The translations under genes were made by a program, and so were the position numbers. This document shows, piece after piece, positions 1 through 6,114 of a stretch of DNA of 6,147 nt (its first letter is position 1; each line of letters starts with the position of its first letter). The notes beneath the pieces are model-generated. The model did no database searches. It had not been told where the DNA came from and saw only the letters and a list, made by a program, of their open reading frames with translations. Source of the DNA: Chlamydiae bacterium RIFCSPHIGHO2_12_FULL_49_9 (GTDB lineage Bacteria; Chlamydiota; Chlamydiia; Chlamydiales; SM23-39); contig MGLY01000040.1 in NCBI GenBank assembly GCA_001794935.1, positions 1-6,147 of the forward strand, read 5' to 3'.

Positions 1-2029
1 AAAGGCGCTCGCTGTAGGGGACCTTGCTCCCATTCGTGTTTCCGAATGGGAAGATGAATTTAAAGTCGCCGCGGAGTTTGAGCGTTCCTTTGGACCAGAT
101 AGGGAAATAGATCGAATTGAGATAGCTCACCTTGAAAAAGTCATACTCTCCGCCAACTCCCGCGACCTCCGTTTCGAAATAGGAGCGCCAGCCTCTATGA
201 GGTTTAAGCGCGCTGTCAGTGGAGTCATAGCTGAGATTGGCGCTAAAAGCGGAGATCAGACCGTCCTGGTCGAGTTCTCTTTTGGCTTTGTTTACGGAGG
301 CGACGGAAGGGGGATATTCGGGCGCCGGCGCGGTGAGATTCAAGTTGTCTTTCGAGTGGCGGATTCTCTGGCGCATTCCCGCTGTCCAGAAGTTAGAGAG
401 GGGATAGTTGGTGTAGACAGAACCGCCGTAGGTGACCACAACGACATCTCTTTGCAGACGGCTGAAGGTGCGGCTGATCTCTACGCCGAGGCGCCAGAGC
501 GAGTCGTTGACGTAAGGGTTCATCCAAGAGACCAAGATGTTGTTTTGTCTTTTGCCAAGAGTGCCTCTTGCGTGGAAATATTGGCCGCCTCCGCGAAGAG
601 CGCCGAGTCTGCCCCTAAAGGCTTTGCCAAGCCCTGCGAGATTGAAGTTGCGCTCAGTCAAATCCAGACCGCCGAACACATCGTCCATAGAGCTAAATCC
701 GGCAAAGAGGCTGATGTTTCCGGTCGCTTGCTCTTCCACTTCGATGTAGACGTCTCGATAGTTTTCTCCGAGTCCTGTATCGTCTGTCGCGCGCACTGCG
801 TAGACATTGACGCTTTTAAAGTAGCCGACAGCCTCCAGTTTCGCCTGGGTTGCCTTGAGTTTTCTCGAGTCGAATGTTTCGCCCGGAACGAGGAGAGATT
901 CGCGGAGGATCACATTGGACTGGGTGGACGAGTTGCCGAAAATATGGACCATCCCAATTTTGTACTGCTGCCCTTCATCAATCGAAAAGTCGATGTCGAA
1001 CACCGGATCGTTTTGGGGAATTTTCATCTCATATTGGACGCTGGCGTCAATGTATCCTTTTTGCCCATAGAGGTCTTTGACCGCTTGGCTGGTGTCGCGC
1101 ACTTTATCGGGAGAATAGGGATCCCCCTCTTTAACTAAAGATCGTTTTTGGATGTCTTCCGTTGAGATGAGGGTATTGCCCGTAAAAGTGACGGTCCCGA
1201 CGCGATAGAGCTCGCCCCGATCTGCTGTGATTTCGACGATGAGCTTGCCGCTATTTGGATCGTCGAAAAGATCGATTTTCACTTTTGCATCAGCGTAGCC
1301 TTCATTGTGCAGAAGATTGATGATCGTCATCCGATCTTGCTCTAGCGCCTCATCGCGGAAAATGCCGGCTCCGGTCAGCCAGCTCGTGAGGAAATTGTAT
1401 TTTTTTAAATACATCTGCTCTTTGATGGCGCTCTCTTCCGATTTCGAGAAGCCGCTTAAGCTAATTTTTTGAATGTGTCCCGATCTTCCCTCTCTCACAT
1501 CGATCAGAATGTCGACCTGGTTGCTATCGGGAAGATACTGGACAGAGTAGGAGATTTGCGATTCAAAGTAGCCCTTTTTGAAGTAAAACTCTTTGAGCTT
1601 GCTGAACGACTTATTGAACTCTTGCCGATTGAAAACGGTGTTCGGTTTCACATCGAGCTCTTTTTGCAAAGTCGATGTGCTGAAGCGGGAATTTCCAGAC
1701 CACTCGATGCTGTGGATCAGCGGTTTTGGAATGACGTGAATGGTGATGGAAACCTCTCCATCTTTTACGGAAATAGAAGGCTCGACCCGATCGTATTCTT
1801 CAGAGAGTGTTTTTAAGTCTTCATCAAAAGTGAGCTGAGAGAAGGTGTCTCCTTCTTGTGTTTTTAGGCGAGATCGAACCGGAGCCGAATCGTAAGTGGA
1901 GTCCGGAGAATCGATGACGATTTCAATCGAGGAGACTTTTTTTTCGTCGTAAAATTCTGCAGAAGAAAGGGGGAATGCCGCGCTGGCGATTAAAAGAGAG
2001 AGAAGAGCGTATGATCTGATAAGCGGCAT
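1..2029 (-). CDS. bamA: Outer membrane protein assembly factor BamA (Omp85/YaeT), 3' end cut by window
   Basis: Reading the minus strand from the ATG at 2029-2027 gives 676 codons without a stop, open at the window's left edge. BamA is the outer-membrane insertase that folds beta-barrel proteins into the outer membrane. Residues 1-24 look like a Sec signal peptide (MPLIRSYALL start, hydrophobic core, cleavage probably after SSA). Five POTRA domains follow at roughly 31-101, 102-182, 183-272, 275-355 and 357-435. Typical POTRA features are the 'GN' turns (IEWSGN at 108-113, VTFTGN at 280-285, VHIFGN at 361-366) and the GYF/GYI helix ends at 153, 325 and 402. The barrel begins near 438 (ISLFAGFSSMDDVFGG, then LTERNFNLAGLG). 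The visible part ends at PYSERL, just before the family's FxGG...RGF loop-6 motif, so that motif cannot be checked. About 100 residues are probably missing compared with chlamydial homologues of about 790. It lies downstream of recR, as in chlamydiae, where ompH/skp and lpxD usually follow. Family assignment is very sure. Confidence 0.96.
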   Translation of the reverse strand, partial: MPLIRSYALLSLLIASAAFPLSSAEFYDEKKVSSIEIVIDSPDSTYDSAPVRSRLKTQEGDTFSQLTFDEDLKTLSEEYDRVEPSISVKDGEVSITIHVIPKPLIHSIEWSGNSRFSTSTLQKELDVKPNTVFNRQEFNKSFSKLKEFYFKKGYFESQISYSVQYLPDSNQVDILIDVREGRSGHIQKISLSGFSKSEESAIKEQMYLKKYNFLTSWLTGAGIFRDEALEQDRMTIINLLHNEGYADAKVKIDLFDDPNSGKLIVEITADRGELYRVGTVTFTGNTLISTEDIQKRSLVKEGDPYSPDKVRDTSQAVKDLYGQKGYIDASVQYEMKIPQNDPVFDIDFSIDEGQQYKIGMVHIFGNSSTQSNVILRESLLVPGETFDSRKLKATQAKLEAVGYFKSVNVYAVRATDDTGLGENYRDVYIEVEEQATGNISLFAGFSSMDDVFGGLDLTERNFNLAGLGKAFRGRLGALRGGGQYFHARGTLGKRQNNILVSWMNPYVNDSLWRLGVEISRTFSRLQRDVVVVTYGGSVYTNYPLSNFWTAGMRQRIRHSKDNLNLTAPAPEYPPSVASVNKAKRELDQDGLISAFSANLSYDSTDSALKPHRGWRSYFETEVAGVGGEYDFFKVSYLNSIYFPIWSKGTLKLRGDFKFIFPFGNTNGSKVPYSERL

Positions 2030-2033
2030 GAAA

Positions 2034-2038
2034 CCTTC
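2034..2038 (-). promoter_or_regulatory. Ribosome binding site of bamA
   Basis: On the minus strand GAAGG lies 4 bases before the bamA ATG. The spacing is short, but this is the only purine-rich Shine-Dalgarno match near the only ATG that begins the signal peptide, so it supports that start. Confidence 0.55.
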
Positions 2039-2057
2039 AAGTCGGCAGTGTCGCTGA

Positions 2058-2087
2058 ATTATAGGGGCTTAAAGCAATTTAGGACAA
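2058..2087 (-). promoter_or_regulatory. Predicted sigma70-type promoter for bamA
   Basis: On the minus strand TTGTCC (2087-2082) is followed after 18 bases by a perfect TATAAT (2063-2058). The -35 box matches the TTGACA consensus at 4 of 6 positions. It sits in the 59-base gap just after the recR stop codon (2091-2089), and the -10 box ends 28 bases before the bamA start. This gives a 5' leader of about 20 bases containing the GAAGG site. It suggests bamA and the genes beyond it can be transcribed separately from recR. It is read from the sequence only; no transcript data were available. Confidence 0.5.
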
Positions 2088-2088
2088 C

Positions 2089-2691
2089 TTACAAATTTTG
2101 ACGGCCGGTGAGAGCGCGCGTAAGTGTCCCGCCGTCGATGTATTCCAGGCTGCTTCCGACAGGCAGTCCAAAAGCCAAACGGGAAATGGCTAAATTGGGG
2201 CGAGCGAGTTGGCTTTTCAAATAAAGAGCGGTGGCGTCGGCGTCGATTGTCGAATCAAACGCAATGATCACCTCGCGCACCGAATTTTTTTCGATTCTCT
2301 CTTGAATTCGATCGACTCGGAGAGTCGATACATGGCGGTTGTCGAGCGGCGACAGAAGATGCTCGACGATATGGTAAAGTCCGCGAAAACTTCTCGTCTC
2401 CTCAACGGCATAAACATCTCTCGGCGACGCCAGAATACAAAGAGAAGAGTTGTCTCTTGCCGCCAAGTCGCAAAATTTGCATTTTCCCAGATCGGTGAGA
2501 CAGCCGCAAGTGGAGCAGGGAGGGATTTTTTCCCGGATCTCTTTTAACGTGTGGCTGAGCTGAACCAAAGAGTCCTGCGGCCAGCCCAAAAGCTCAAAAG
2601 CGAACCGCTCCGCTGTGCGGGATCCTACTCCCGGAAGCTTTTTCAGGTGGGCGATTAATGAGAGGAGATCTTCCGGGTATTTCGAGCTCAT
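2089..2691 (-). CDS. recR: Recombination protein RecR
   Basis: The protein is 200 residues, the usual RecR length. RecR works with RecO (and RecF) to load RecA on single-stranded DNA gaps during recombinational repair in the cytoplasm. The N-terminal helix-hairpin-helix region is at about 12-35 (LKKLPGVGSRTAERFAFELL). A four-cysteine zinc finger follows: C59, C62, C71 and C74. A TOPRIM domain spans about 83-178, starting LCILASPRDVYAVEET, and the C-terminal segment includes GLPVGSSLEYIDGGTL and ends LTGRQNL, close to the family's LAGR ending. Two TOPRIM positions look unusual: the acidic residue expected before SP in VVESP-type motifs is Ala here (LASP), and the NPTVEGEATA segment known from E. 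coli reads DSTIDADATA. The ATG is preceded by AAGGA 10 bases upstream, a weak site. It starts opposite fabH and is followed 59 bases later by bamA. Confidence 0.96.
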   Translation of the reverse strand: MSSKYPEDLLSLIAHLKKLPGVGSRTAERFAFELLGWPQDSLVQLSHTLKEIREKIPPCSTCGCLTDLGKCKFCDLAARDNSSLCILASPRDVYAVEETRSFRGLYHIVEHLLSPLDNRHVSTLRVDRIQERIEKNSVREVIIAFDSTIDADATALYLKSQLARPNLAISRLAFGLPVGSSLEYIDGGTLTRALTGRQNL

Positions 2692-2729
2692 TTCCGTTTT
2701 TTCCTTGATGGGGGATTGTCCATCCGGTC

Positions 2730-2758
2730 AATATAATTTTCCAGTAAAAAAATTTCTA
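2730..2758 (-). promoter_or_regulatory. Possible promoter for recR
   Basis: On the minus strand TAGAAA (2758-2753) and TATATT (2735-2730) are separated by 17 bases. They match the sigma70 -35 and -10 consensus at 4 and 5 of 6 positions. Transcription would begin about 30 bases before the recR ATG. The region is AT-rich, so chance matches are likely. Confidence 0.35.
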
Positions 2759-2772
2759 CTAAGTCTCATTTC

Positions 2773-2801
2773 TTTTCAATTAAAGCCAAATCGGCTAAAC
2801 T
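2773..2801 (+). promoter_or_regulatory. Possible promoter for the fab operon
   Basis: TTTTCA (2773-2778) and TAAACT (2796-2801) have 17-base spacing, with 4 of 6 matches each to the sigma70 consensus. A second option is a perfect TATAAT at 2732-2737, but it has no recognisable -35 box at normal distance. Some promoter for fabH-acpP is expected here because the upstream gene is divergent. Which element is used cannot be decided from sequence alone. Confidence 0.25.
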
Positions 2802-2848
2802 CACCTCCATATTTTTTGAGTCTAAATTAGGCGGATCATTTTAAAAAA

Positions 2849-3835
2849 ATGACTAAAAAGGCAAAGATTATTGGGACAGGGTCCTATCTCCCTGAGCGCG
2901 TATTGACGAATCGCGATCTCGAGCTCATGGTCGAGACCTCGGATGAGTGGATCGTCTCCCGCACAGGCATGAAAGAAAGGCGCATCGCCGCAGACAGCGA
3001 ATACACCTCCGATATGGGGGCTGCTGCCGGCCGGCTTGCTATTGGTAATGCCGGCTTAAAGACAAGCGATATCGATCTGATTCTGGTCGCGACCCTCACC
3101 CCTGATTATCTATTCCCCAGCACGGCCTGTTTGGTTCCGAAGGCCTTAGGGGCCAAAAAGGCTGCGGCTGTCGACCTTCAGGCAGCTTGCACCGGCTACC
3201 TTTACGCCCTTGCGATGGCGAAAGCTTTTGTCGAAAATAAAATGTTCAAAAATATCCTTGTCATTGCGGCAGAAAAGCTCTCCTCAATCACCAATTATAA
3301 AGATCGCTCGACCTGCGTTCTCTTCGGAGACGGGGCTGCTGCCTGCGTCATCTCTTTAGAGGGCAAGGGCCTCGAGATTGAGTGCGTCAAGCTCGGTGCC
3401 GACGGAGAGCAGGCGGAGCTGCTTATCCTGCCGGCCGGAGGAAGCCGTCTTCCCGCGTCGACAGAGACTGTGGCTGCAGGACAGCACTATATCAAGATGG
3501 CCGGCAATGAGGTTTTCAAGCACGCGGTTCGCCGCATGGAAGCTGCCTGCAAGGACTGCTTGGAAGAGCTGGGCCTCAAAGAGATTGAAATCAGCTGGCT
3601 GATTCCCCATCAGGCCAATATGAGGATTATCGACGCAATTGCGAAAAGATTCGAGCATCTTCCCTCAGAGAGAATTTTCAAAACAGTTCAAAAATATGGG
3701 AACACCTCCGCATCTTCTGTCGGGATCGCTCTTGACGAGCTTCTTAAAGATAAAACAATTGAAAAAGGGGAGCGGATCCTGCTCACCGCTTTCGGCTCGG
3801 GCTTTACCTGGGGCGCGGCGGTATTGAAAGCGTAA
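2849..3835 (+). CDS. fabH: 3-oxoacyl-ACP synthase III (FabH)
   Basis: The protein is 328 residues, a normal length for KAS III. It catalyses the first condensation of type II fatty-acid synthesis, joining an acyl-CoA primer (typically acetyl-CoA) to malonyl-ACP. The N terminus (KIIGTGSYLPERVLTN) aligns with E. coli FabH almost from its first residues, which supports this ATG despite a weak ribosome binding site. The catalytic triad is visible: Cys114 in AACTG, His254 in IPHQAN and Asn285 in GNTSA. The TSDEWIVSRTGMKERR stretch at 30-45 and the FGDGAAA loop at 159-165 are also characteristic. The C-terminal AFGSGFTWGAAVLK is typical. It is the first gene of the four-gene fab operon, and fabD begins 3 bases after its stop. 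Branched-primer specificity cannot be judged from sequence alone. Confidence 0.97.
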   Translation: MTKKAKIIGTGSYLPERVLTNRDLELMVETSDEWIVSRTGMKERRIAADSEYTSDMGAAAGRLAIGNAGLKTSDIDLILVATLTPDYLFPSTACLVPKALGAKKAAAVDLQAACTGYLYALAMAKAFVENKMFKNILVIAAEKLSSITNYKDRSTCVLFGDGAAACVISLEGKGLEIECVKLGADGEQAELLILPAGGSRLPASTETVAAGQHYIKMAGNEVFKHAVRRMEAACKDCLEELGLKEIEISWLIPHQANMRIIDAIAKRFEHLPSERIFKTVQKYGNTSASSVGIALDELLKDKTIEKGERILLTAFGSGFTWGAAVLKA

Positions 3836-3838
3836 GTT

Positions 3839-4774
3839 ATGACAAAGAAGAAAATTGCCTTTTTATTCCCCGGCCAGGGCGCCCAGTATCCTCAGATGGG
3901 AAAGGACTTTTACGGGGCTTTCCCGATTGCAAAAGAGACCTTTCAAGAGGCTGACGATCTTTTGGAAGAGAAGCTCTCGAAGATCATTTTTGAAGGACCC
4001 GAAGATCTCCTCACAGAGACAAAATACAGCCAGACGGGCATTTTTGTCGTCTCGATGGCGATTTTGAGGTCGGCTCAAAAAGAGCATCCTCGCCTAATTC
4101 CTTCTGTCTGTTCGGGTTTAAGCCTCGGCGAGTACACTGCTTTATGCGCCTCCGACAGGTTGGATTTTGCCGATACGCTTCGCCTTGTGAAAGAGCGGGC
4201 TCGCCTGATGAATCACGCCTGCGAGATCACAGCCGGGACAATGGCGGCTGTGTTGGGAATGAACGGGCCTGATGTGGAAGAGGCCCTTCGAGGAAGCGAC
4301 GGCGTTTGGGTTGCAAACTACAACGCGCCCGGCCAGATCGTCATTTCCGGCACGAAAGAGGGCGTTGAAAAAGGCTCTCGGATTCTCAAAGAGAGGGGGG
4401 CGAAAAGAGTGCTGCCCTTGTCGGTTCACGGCGCGTTTCACAGCGGTCTTATGAAATCGGCCCAGGAGGGATTAGCGCCTTATATTGCAAAAGCGCCGAT
4501 CCGGGACAGCTCGATTGAATTTGTGATGAACGTTCCGGGCCAGTTTGTCCGCTCAGTCGACGAGATTCGAAAGAATCTCGCCTGTCAGGTGACCCAGTCG
4601 GTCAAGTGGGAACAGGGAGTGGAGGCGATGAAAAAAGCGGGCGTCGAATTTTATTTGGAAATGGGCTGCGGCAAAACGCTATCGGGACTCAATCGGAAAA
4701 TTGGGGCCGCTCCTTCATTTTCCATCGACAAAGTCACAGACCTTGAAGGGGTCTTCAAAGAACTGGGATTATAA
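3839..4774 (+). CDS. fabD: Malonyl-CoA:ACP transacylase (FabD)
   Basis: The protein is 311 residues, the usual length for bacterial FabD. It transfers malonate from CoA to the AcpP phosphopantetheine, making the extender unit for FabH and the elongation synthases. Family motifs are GQGAQ at 12-16, the nucleophile elbow GLSLGEYTAL with catalytic Ser95, carboxylate-binding Arg120, GQIVISG at 165-171, catalytic His201 (GAFHSGLM) and Gln250 near the C terminus. The elbow carries Leu94 where E. coli has His (GHSLG). I believe this change also occurs in other bacterial FabDs, so activity is not in doubt. The start lies 3 bases after the fabH stop with only a weak purine stretch upstream, so translation is probably coupled to fabH. 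The stop is one base from the fabG start. Confidence 0.97.
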   Translation: MTKKKIAFLFPGQGAQYPQMGKDFYGAFPIAKETFQEADDLLEEKLSKIIFEGPEDLLTETKYSQTGIFVVSMAILRSAQKEHPRLIPSVCSGLSLGEYTALCASDRLDFADTLRLVKERARLMNHACEITAGTMAAVLGMNGPDVEEALRGSDGVWVANYNAPGQIVISGTKEGVEKGSRILKERGAKRVLPLSVHGAFHSGLMKSAQEGLAPYIAKAPIRDSSIEFVMNVPGQFVRSVDEIRKNLACQVTQSVKWEQGVEAMKKAGVEFYLEMGCGKTLSGLNRKIGAAPSFSIDKVTDLEGVFKELGL

Positions 4775-4775
4775 T

Positions 4776-5531
4776 ATGCAATTACTCAAAGGGAAAACGG
4801 CGCTCATCACCGGCGGGACAGCAGGAATCGGCAAAGCGATCGCTTGCCTATTTGCAGCAAATGGCGCCGACGTGGCGATTTTCGGCACAAACCAGGGCCG
4901 GGCGGAGGCCGCCTTAAAAGAGATCGAATCGTCTAAAAAAGATTCCAGCCAAAAAGCGCTCTATTTTCTCGTCGATGTTTCGAAGACGAAAGAAGTCGAA
5001 GAGACCATAGAAAAACTCCTTGGAGATTGGGGCAAGATCGACATCCTCGTAAACAACGCCGGTATCACTCGAGACAATCTCCTCATGAAGATGAAAGAAG
5101 ATGACTGGGACGTCTGTTTGGATGTGAACCTGAAATCGGTCTTCAATACGTGTCGCGCTTTAACGCGCCCGATGATGAAAGCTCGGGGTGGCTCGATCAT
5201 CAATATTTCTTCTGTCATCGGCTTGACAGGCAATGCGGGACAAACAAATTACGCCGCATCGAAGTCCGGGATGATCGGGTTTACGAAATCGATCGCAAAG
5301 GAGCTTGCAAGCAGAAACATCCGCGCGAACTGCGTAGCTCCCGGATACATAGAGACGCAAATGACCGAGGCCCTTCCCGAACCTGTTCGGAAGGCCATCC
5401 TCGAAAAAATCCCGCTAGGGCGCATCGGGCAGACGCTCGACATCGCGCAGGCGGTTTTATTTTTAGCCAGCGACCAGGCAAACTACATCACCGGGCAAGT
5501 GATCACGGTTGATGGCGGCATGATCATATAA
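4776..5531 (+). CDS. fabG: 3-oxoacyl-ACP reductase (FabG)
   Basis: The protein is 251 residues, a classical short-chain dehydrogenase/reductase. It reduces 3-ketoacyl-ACP to 3-hydroxyacyl-ACP, normally with NADPH. The Rossmann cofactor motif TGGTAGIG is at 12-19 and NNAG at 93-96. The catalytic tetrad is Asn118, Ser146 (ISSVIG), Tyr159 and Lys163 (NYAASK). The PG motif is at 189-190, and the family ending ITGQVITVDGGM is present. I chose the ATG at 4776 because MQLLKGKTALITGG aligns with FabG N termini. The frame is open further upstream to an ATG at 4701, but that would add 25 unrelated residues overlapping fabD. The start follows the fabD stop by one base, with a weak GGGA site at 4765-4768, which fits translational coupling. 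Confidence 0.96.
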   Translation: MQLLKGKTALITGGTAGIGKAIACLFAANGADVAIFGTNQGRAEAALKEIESSKKDSSQKALYFLVDVSKTKEVEETIEKLLGDWGKIDILVNNAGITRDNLLMKMKEDDWDVCLDVNLKSVFNTCRALTRPMMKARGGSIINISSVIGLTGNAGQTNYAASKSGMIGFTKSIAKELASRNIRANCVAPGYIETQMTEALPEPVRKAILEKIPLGRIGQTLDIAQAVLFLASDQANYITGQVITVDGGMII

Positions 5532-5543
5532 CTTAACCAAAAT

Positions 5544-5549
5544 AAGGGA
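5544..5549 (+). promoter_or_regulatory. Strong ribosome binding site of acpP
   Basis: AAGGGA lies 5 bases before the acpP ATG at 5555. It is the best Shine-Dalgarno match in the window. The other fab genes rely on weak sites, so this fits the high protein demand for acyl carrier protein. Confidence 0.75.
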
Positions 5550-5554
5550 ACCTT

Positions 5555-5794
5555 ATGACAATACAAAAAGAAGTCATCGATATCATCATCGAGCAGTTAG
5601 GTGTTGATACTGCCGATGTGACATTGGAAAAGTCCTTCGTCGAAGATCTCAACGCCGATTCATTGGATCTCACCGAGCTCATCATGACGTTCGAAGAGCG
5701 TTTTGGGTTTGAAATCTCTGAAGAAGACGCAGAGAAGCTCAAAACAGTAGGTGACGTGGTCGACTACATCGAAAAGCGCAAAATCAACGCGTAA
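5555..5794 (+). CDS. acpP: Acyl carrier protein (AcpP)
   Basis: A small acidic protein of 79 residues, the standard ACP size. It carries growing acyl chains as thioesters on a 4'-phosphopantetheine arm during fatty-acid synthesis and for lipid A and phospholipid assembly. The attachment site is Ser36 in the hallmark motif NADSLDLTELIM, at the start of helix II. The sequence KSFVEDLNADSLD and the region FEERFGFEISEEDAEKLKTVGDVVDYI are canonical. It is the last gene of the operon, 23 bases after fabG, with its own strong ribosome binding site and an intrinsic terminator starting 6 bases after the stop codon. There is nothing anomalous in it. Confidence 0.98.
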   Translation: MTIQKEVIDIIIEQLGVDTADVTLEKSFVEDLNADSLDLTELIMTFEERFGFEISEEDAEKLKTVGDVVDYIEKRKINA

Positions 5795-5799
5795 TCGAC

Positions 5800-5847
5800 A
5801 GACCTGGAAGCAGAGCAGAAAAAGCCTCTCTTTCCAGGTCTTTTTTT
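5800..5847 (+). terminator. Rho-independent terminator of the fab operon
   Basis: A perfect 10-bp stem, AGACCTGGAA (5800-5809) with TTCCAGGTCT (5832-5841), is directly followed by a run of T (5841-5847). The interior can extend the hairpin with AGAG (5812-5815) pairing to CTCT (5826-5829) across a small internal loop, leaving a 10-base apical loop. It begins 6 bases after the acpP stop. There is no T-run on the other strand, so it acts rightward only. Confidence 0.93.
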
Positions 5848-5978
5848 GTTTAAAAGAGATTGAGAAAAAAGAGATAGACAGTCGGGGACGAGGTTCCCTG
5901 TCCCCCGCTGCCCCCCGTGCGCCTAACTACAGACTTGATAAATCGCGTCCTCGGCGAGGAGGTGTGCAAAGCACTACC

Positions 5979-6039
5979 CCCATCGCCCGAAACGGGCTTC
6001 GCCTGCGGTTCGATTTTGCTTCGTCCTAGCGTCGATGGG
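5979..6039. repeat. Long inverted repeat enclosing a smaller hairpin
   Basis: CCCATCG (5979-5985) pairs perfectly with CGATGGG (6033-6039). The enclosed segment begins with its own perfect hairpin, GCCCG-AAA-CGGGC (5985-5997), which shares one base with the outer stem. A multi-stem fold is possible on either strand. Function is unknown. Confidence 0.5.
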
Positions 6040-6051
6040 CTGAAACGCATG

Positions 6052-6068
6052 CCCCAATTTCATTGGGG
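6052..6068. repeat. Perfect 7-bp hairpin with 3-base loop
   Basis: CCCCAAT and ATTGGGG flank TTC. The stem is perfect and compact. It is followed by a C-run, not a T-run, so it is unlikely to be an intrinsic terminator. The GGGG arm could also pair with the CCCCC just after it. Confidence 0.6.
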
Positions 6069-6087
6069 TCCCCCTCGCGTTCCAGAA

Positions 6088-6114
6088 CTTGGGGGAAGCC
6101 CCCCGTCCCCCAAG
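6088..6114. repeat. Perfect 9-bp G/C-rich inverted repeat
   Basis: CTTGGGGGA (6088-6096) pairs with TCCCCCAAG (6106-6114) around a 9-base C-rich loop. It is the longest perfect stem in the right-hand region. The loop and right arm share GCCCCCCGT (6098-6106), which also occurs at 5910-5918. Confidence 0.6.

Larger units (their letters stand above)
2692..2848. other. Divergent recR-fabH intergenic region
   Basis: This 157-base AT-rich gap separates the start codons of recR and fabH. It must hold the transcription starts for both directions unless either gene is read from elsewhere. I see promoter-like boxes on both strands but no clear inverted-repeat operator. The fabH start has only a weak Shine-Dalgarno candidate (AGG at 2829-2831 within AGGCGG, some 14 bases before the ATG). 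Confidence 0.6.

Noticed and set aside
197..1138. A 313-codon open frame on the plus strand opposite bamA
   Set aside because: It lies wholly antisense to a clear BamA coding frame, has no recognisable domain, and is explained by codon bias of the real gene.
1469..1816. A 115-codon open frame on the plus strand
   Set aside because: It is antisense to the BamA POTRA region with no family features or convincing ribosome binding site.
2209..2547. A 112-codon open frame opposite recR
   Set aside because: It is a shadow of recR; the minus-strand product is a complete, recognisable RecR.
4701..4775. A 25-residue N-terminal extension of FabG
   Set aside because: The extra residues overlap fabD out of frame and match nothing in FabG; the ATG at 4776 aligns with family N termini.
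4770..4775. Perfect TATAAT just before the fabG start, as a possible internal promoter
   Set aside because: There is no -35 box at 16-18 bases (the nearest, TTGAAG, is 21 bases away), and the start of transcription would fall inside fabG. It arises from the fabD stop region.
5751..6029. A 92-codon plus-strand open frame crossing the acpP end and the terminator
   Set aside because: It overlaps acpP out of frame, reads through the terminator hairpin, and has no ribosome binding site or recognisable domain.
5850..6050. A 66-codon open frame on the minus strand in the right-hand region
   Set aside because: It is low-complexity (rich in Ser, Gly, Arg) and has no family similarity I recognise; it is more likely chance translation of hairpin-rich sequence.
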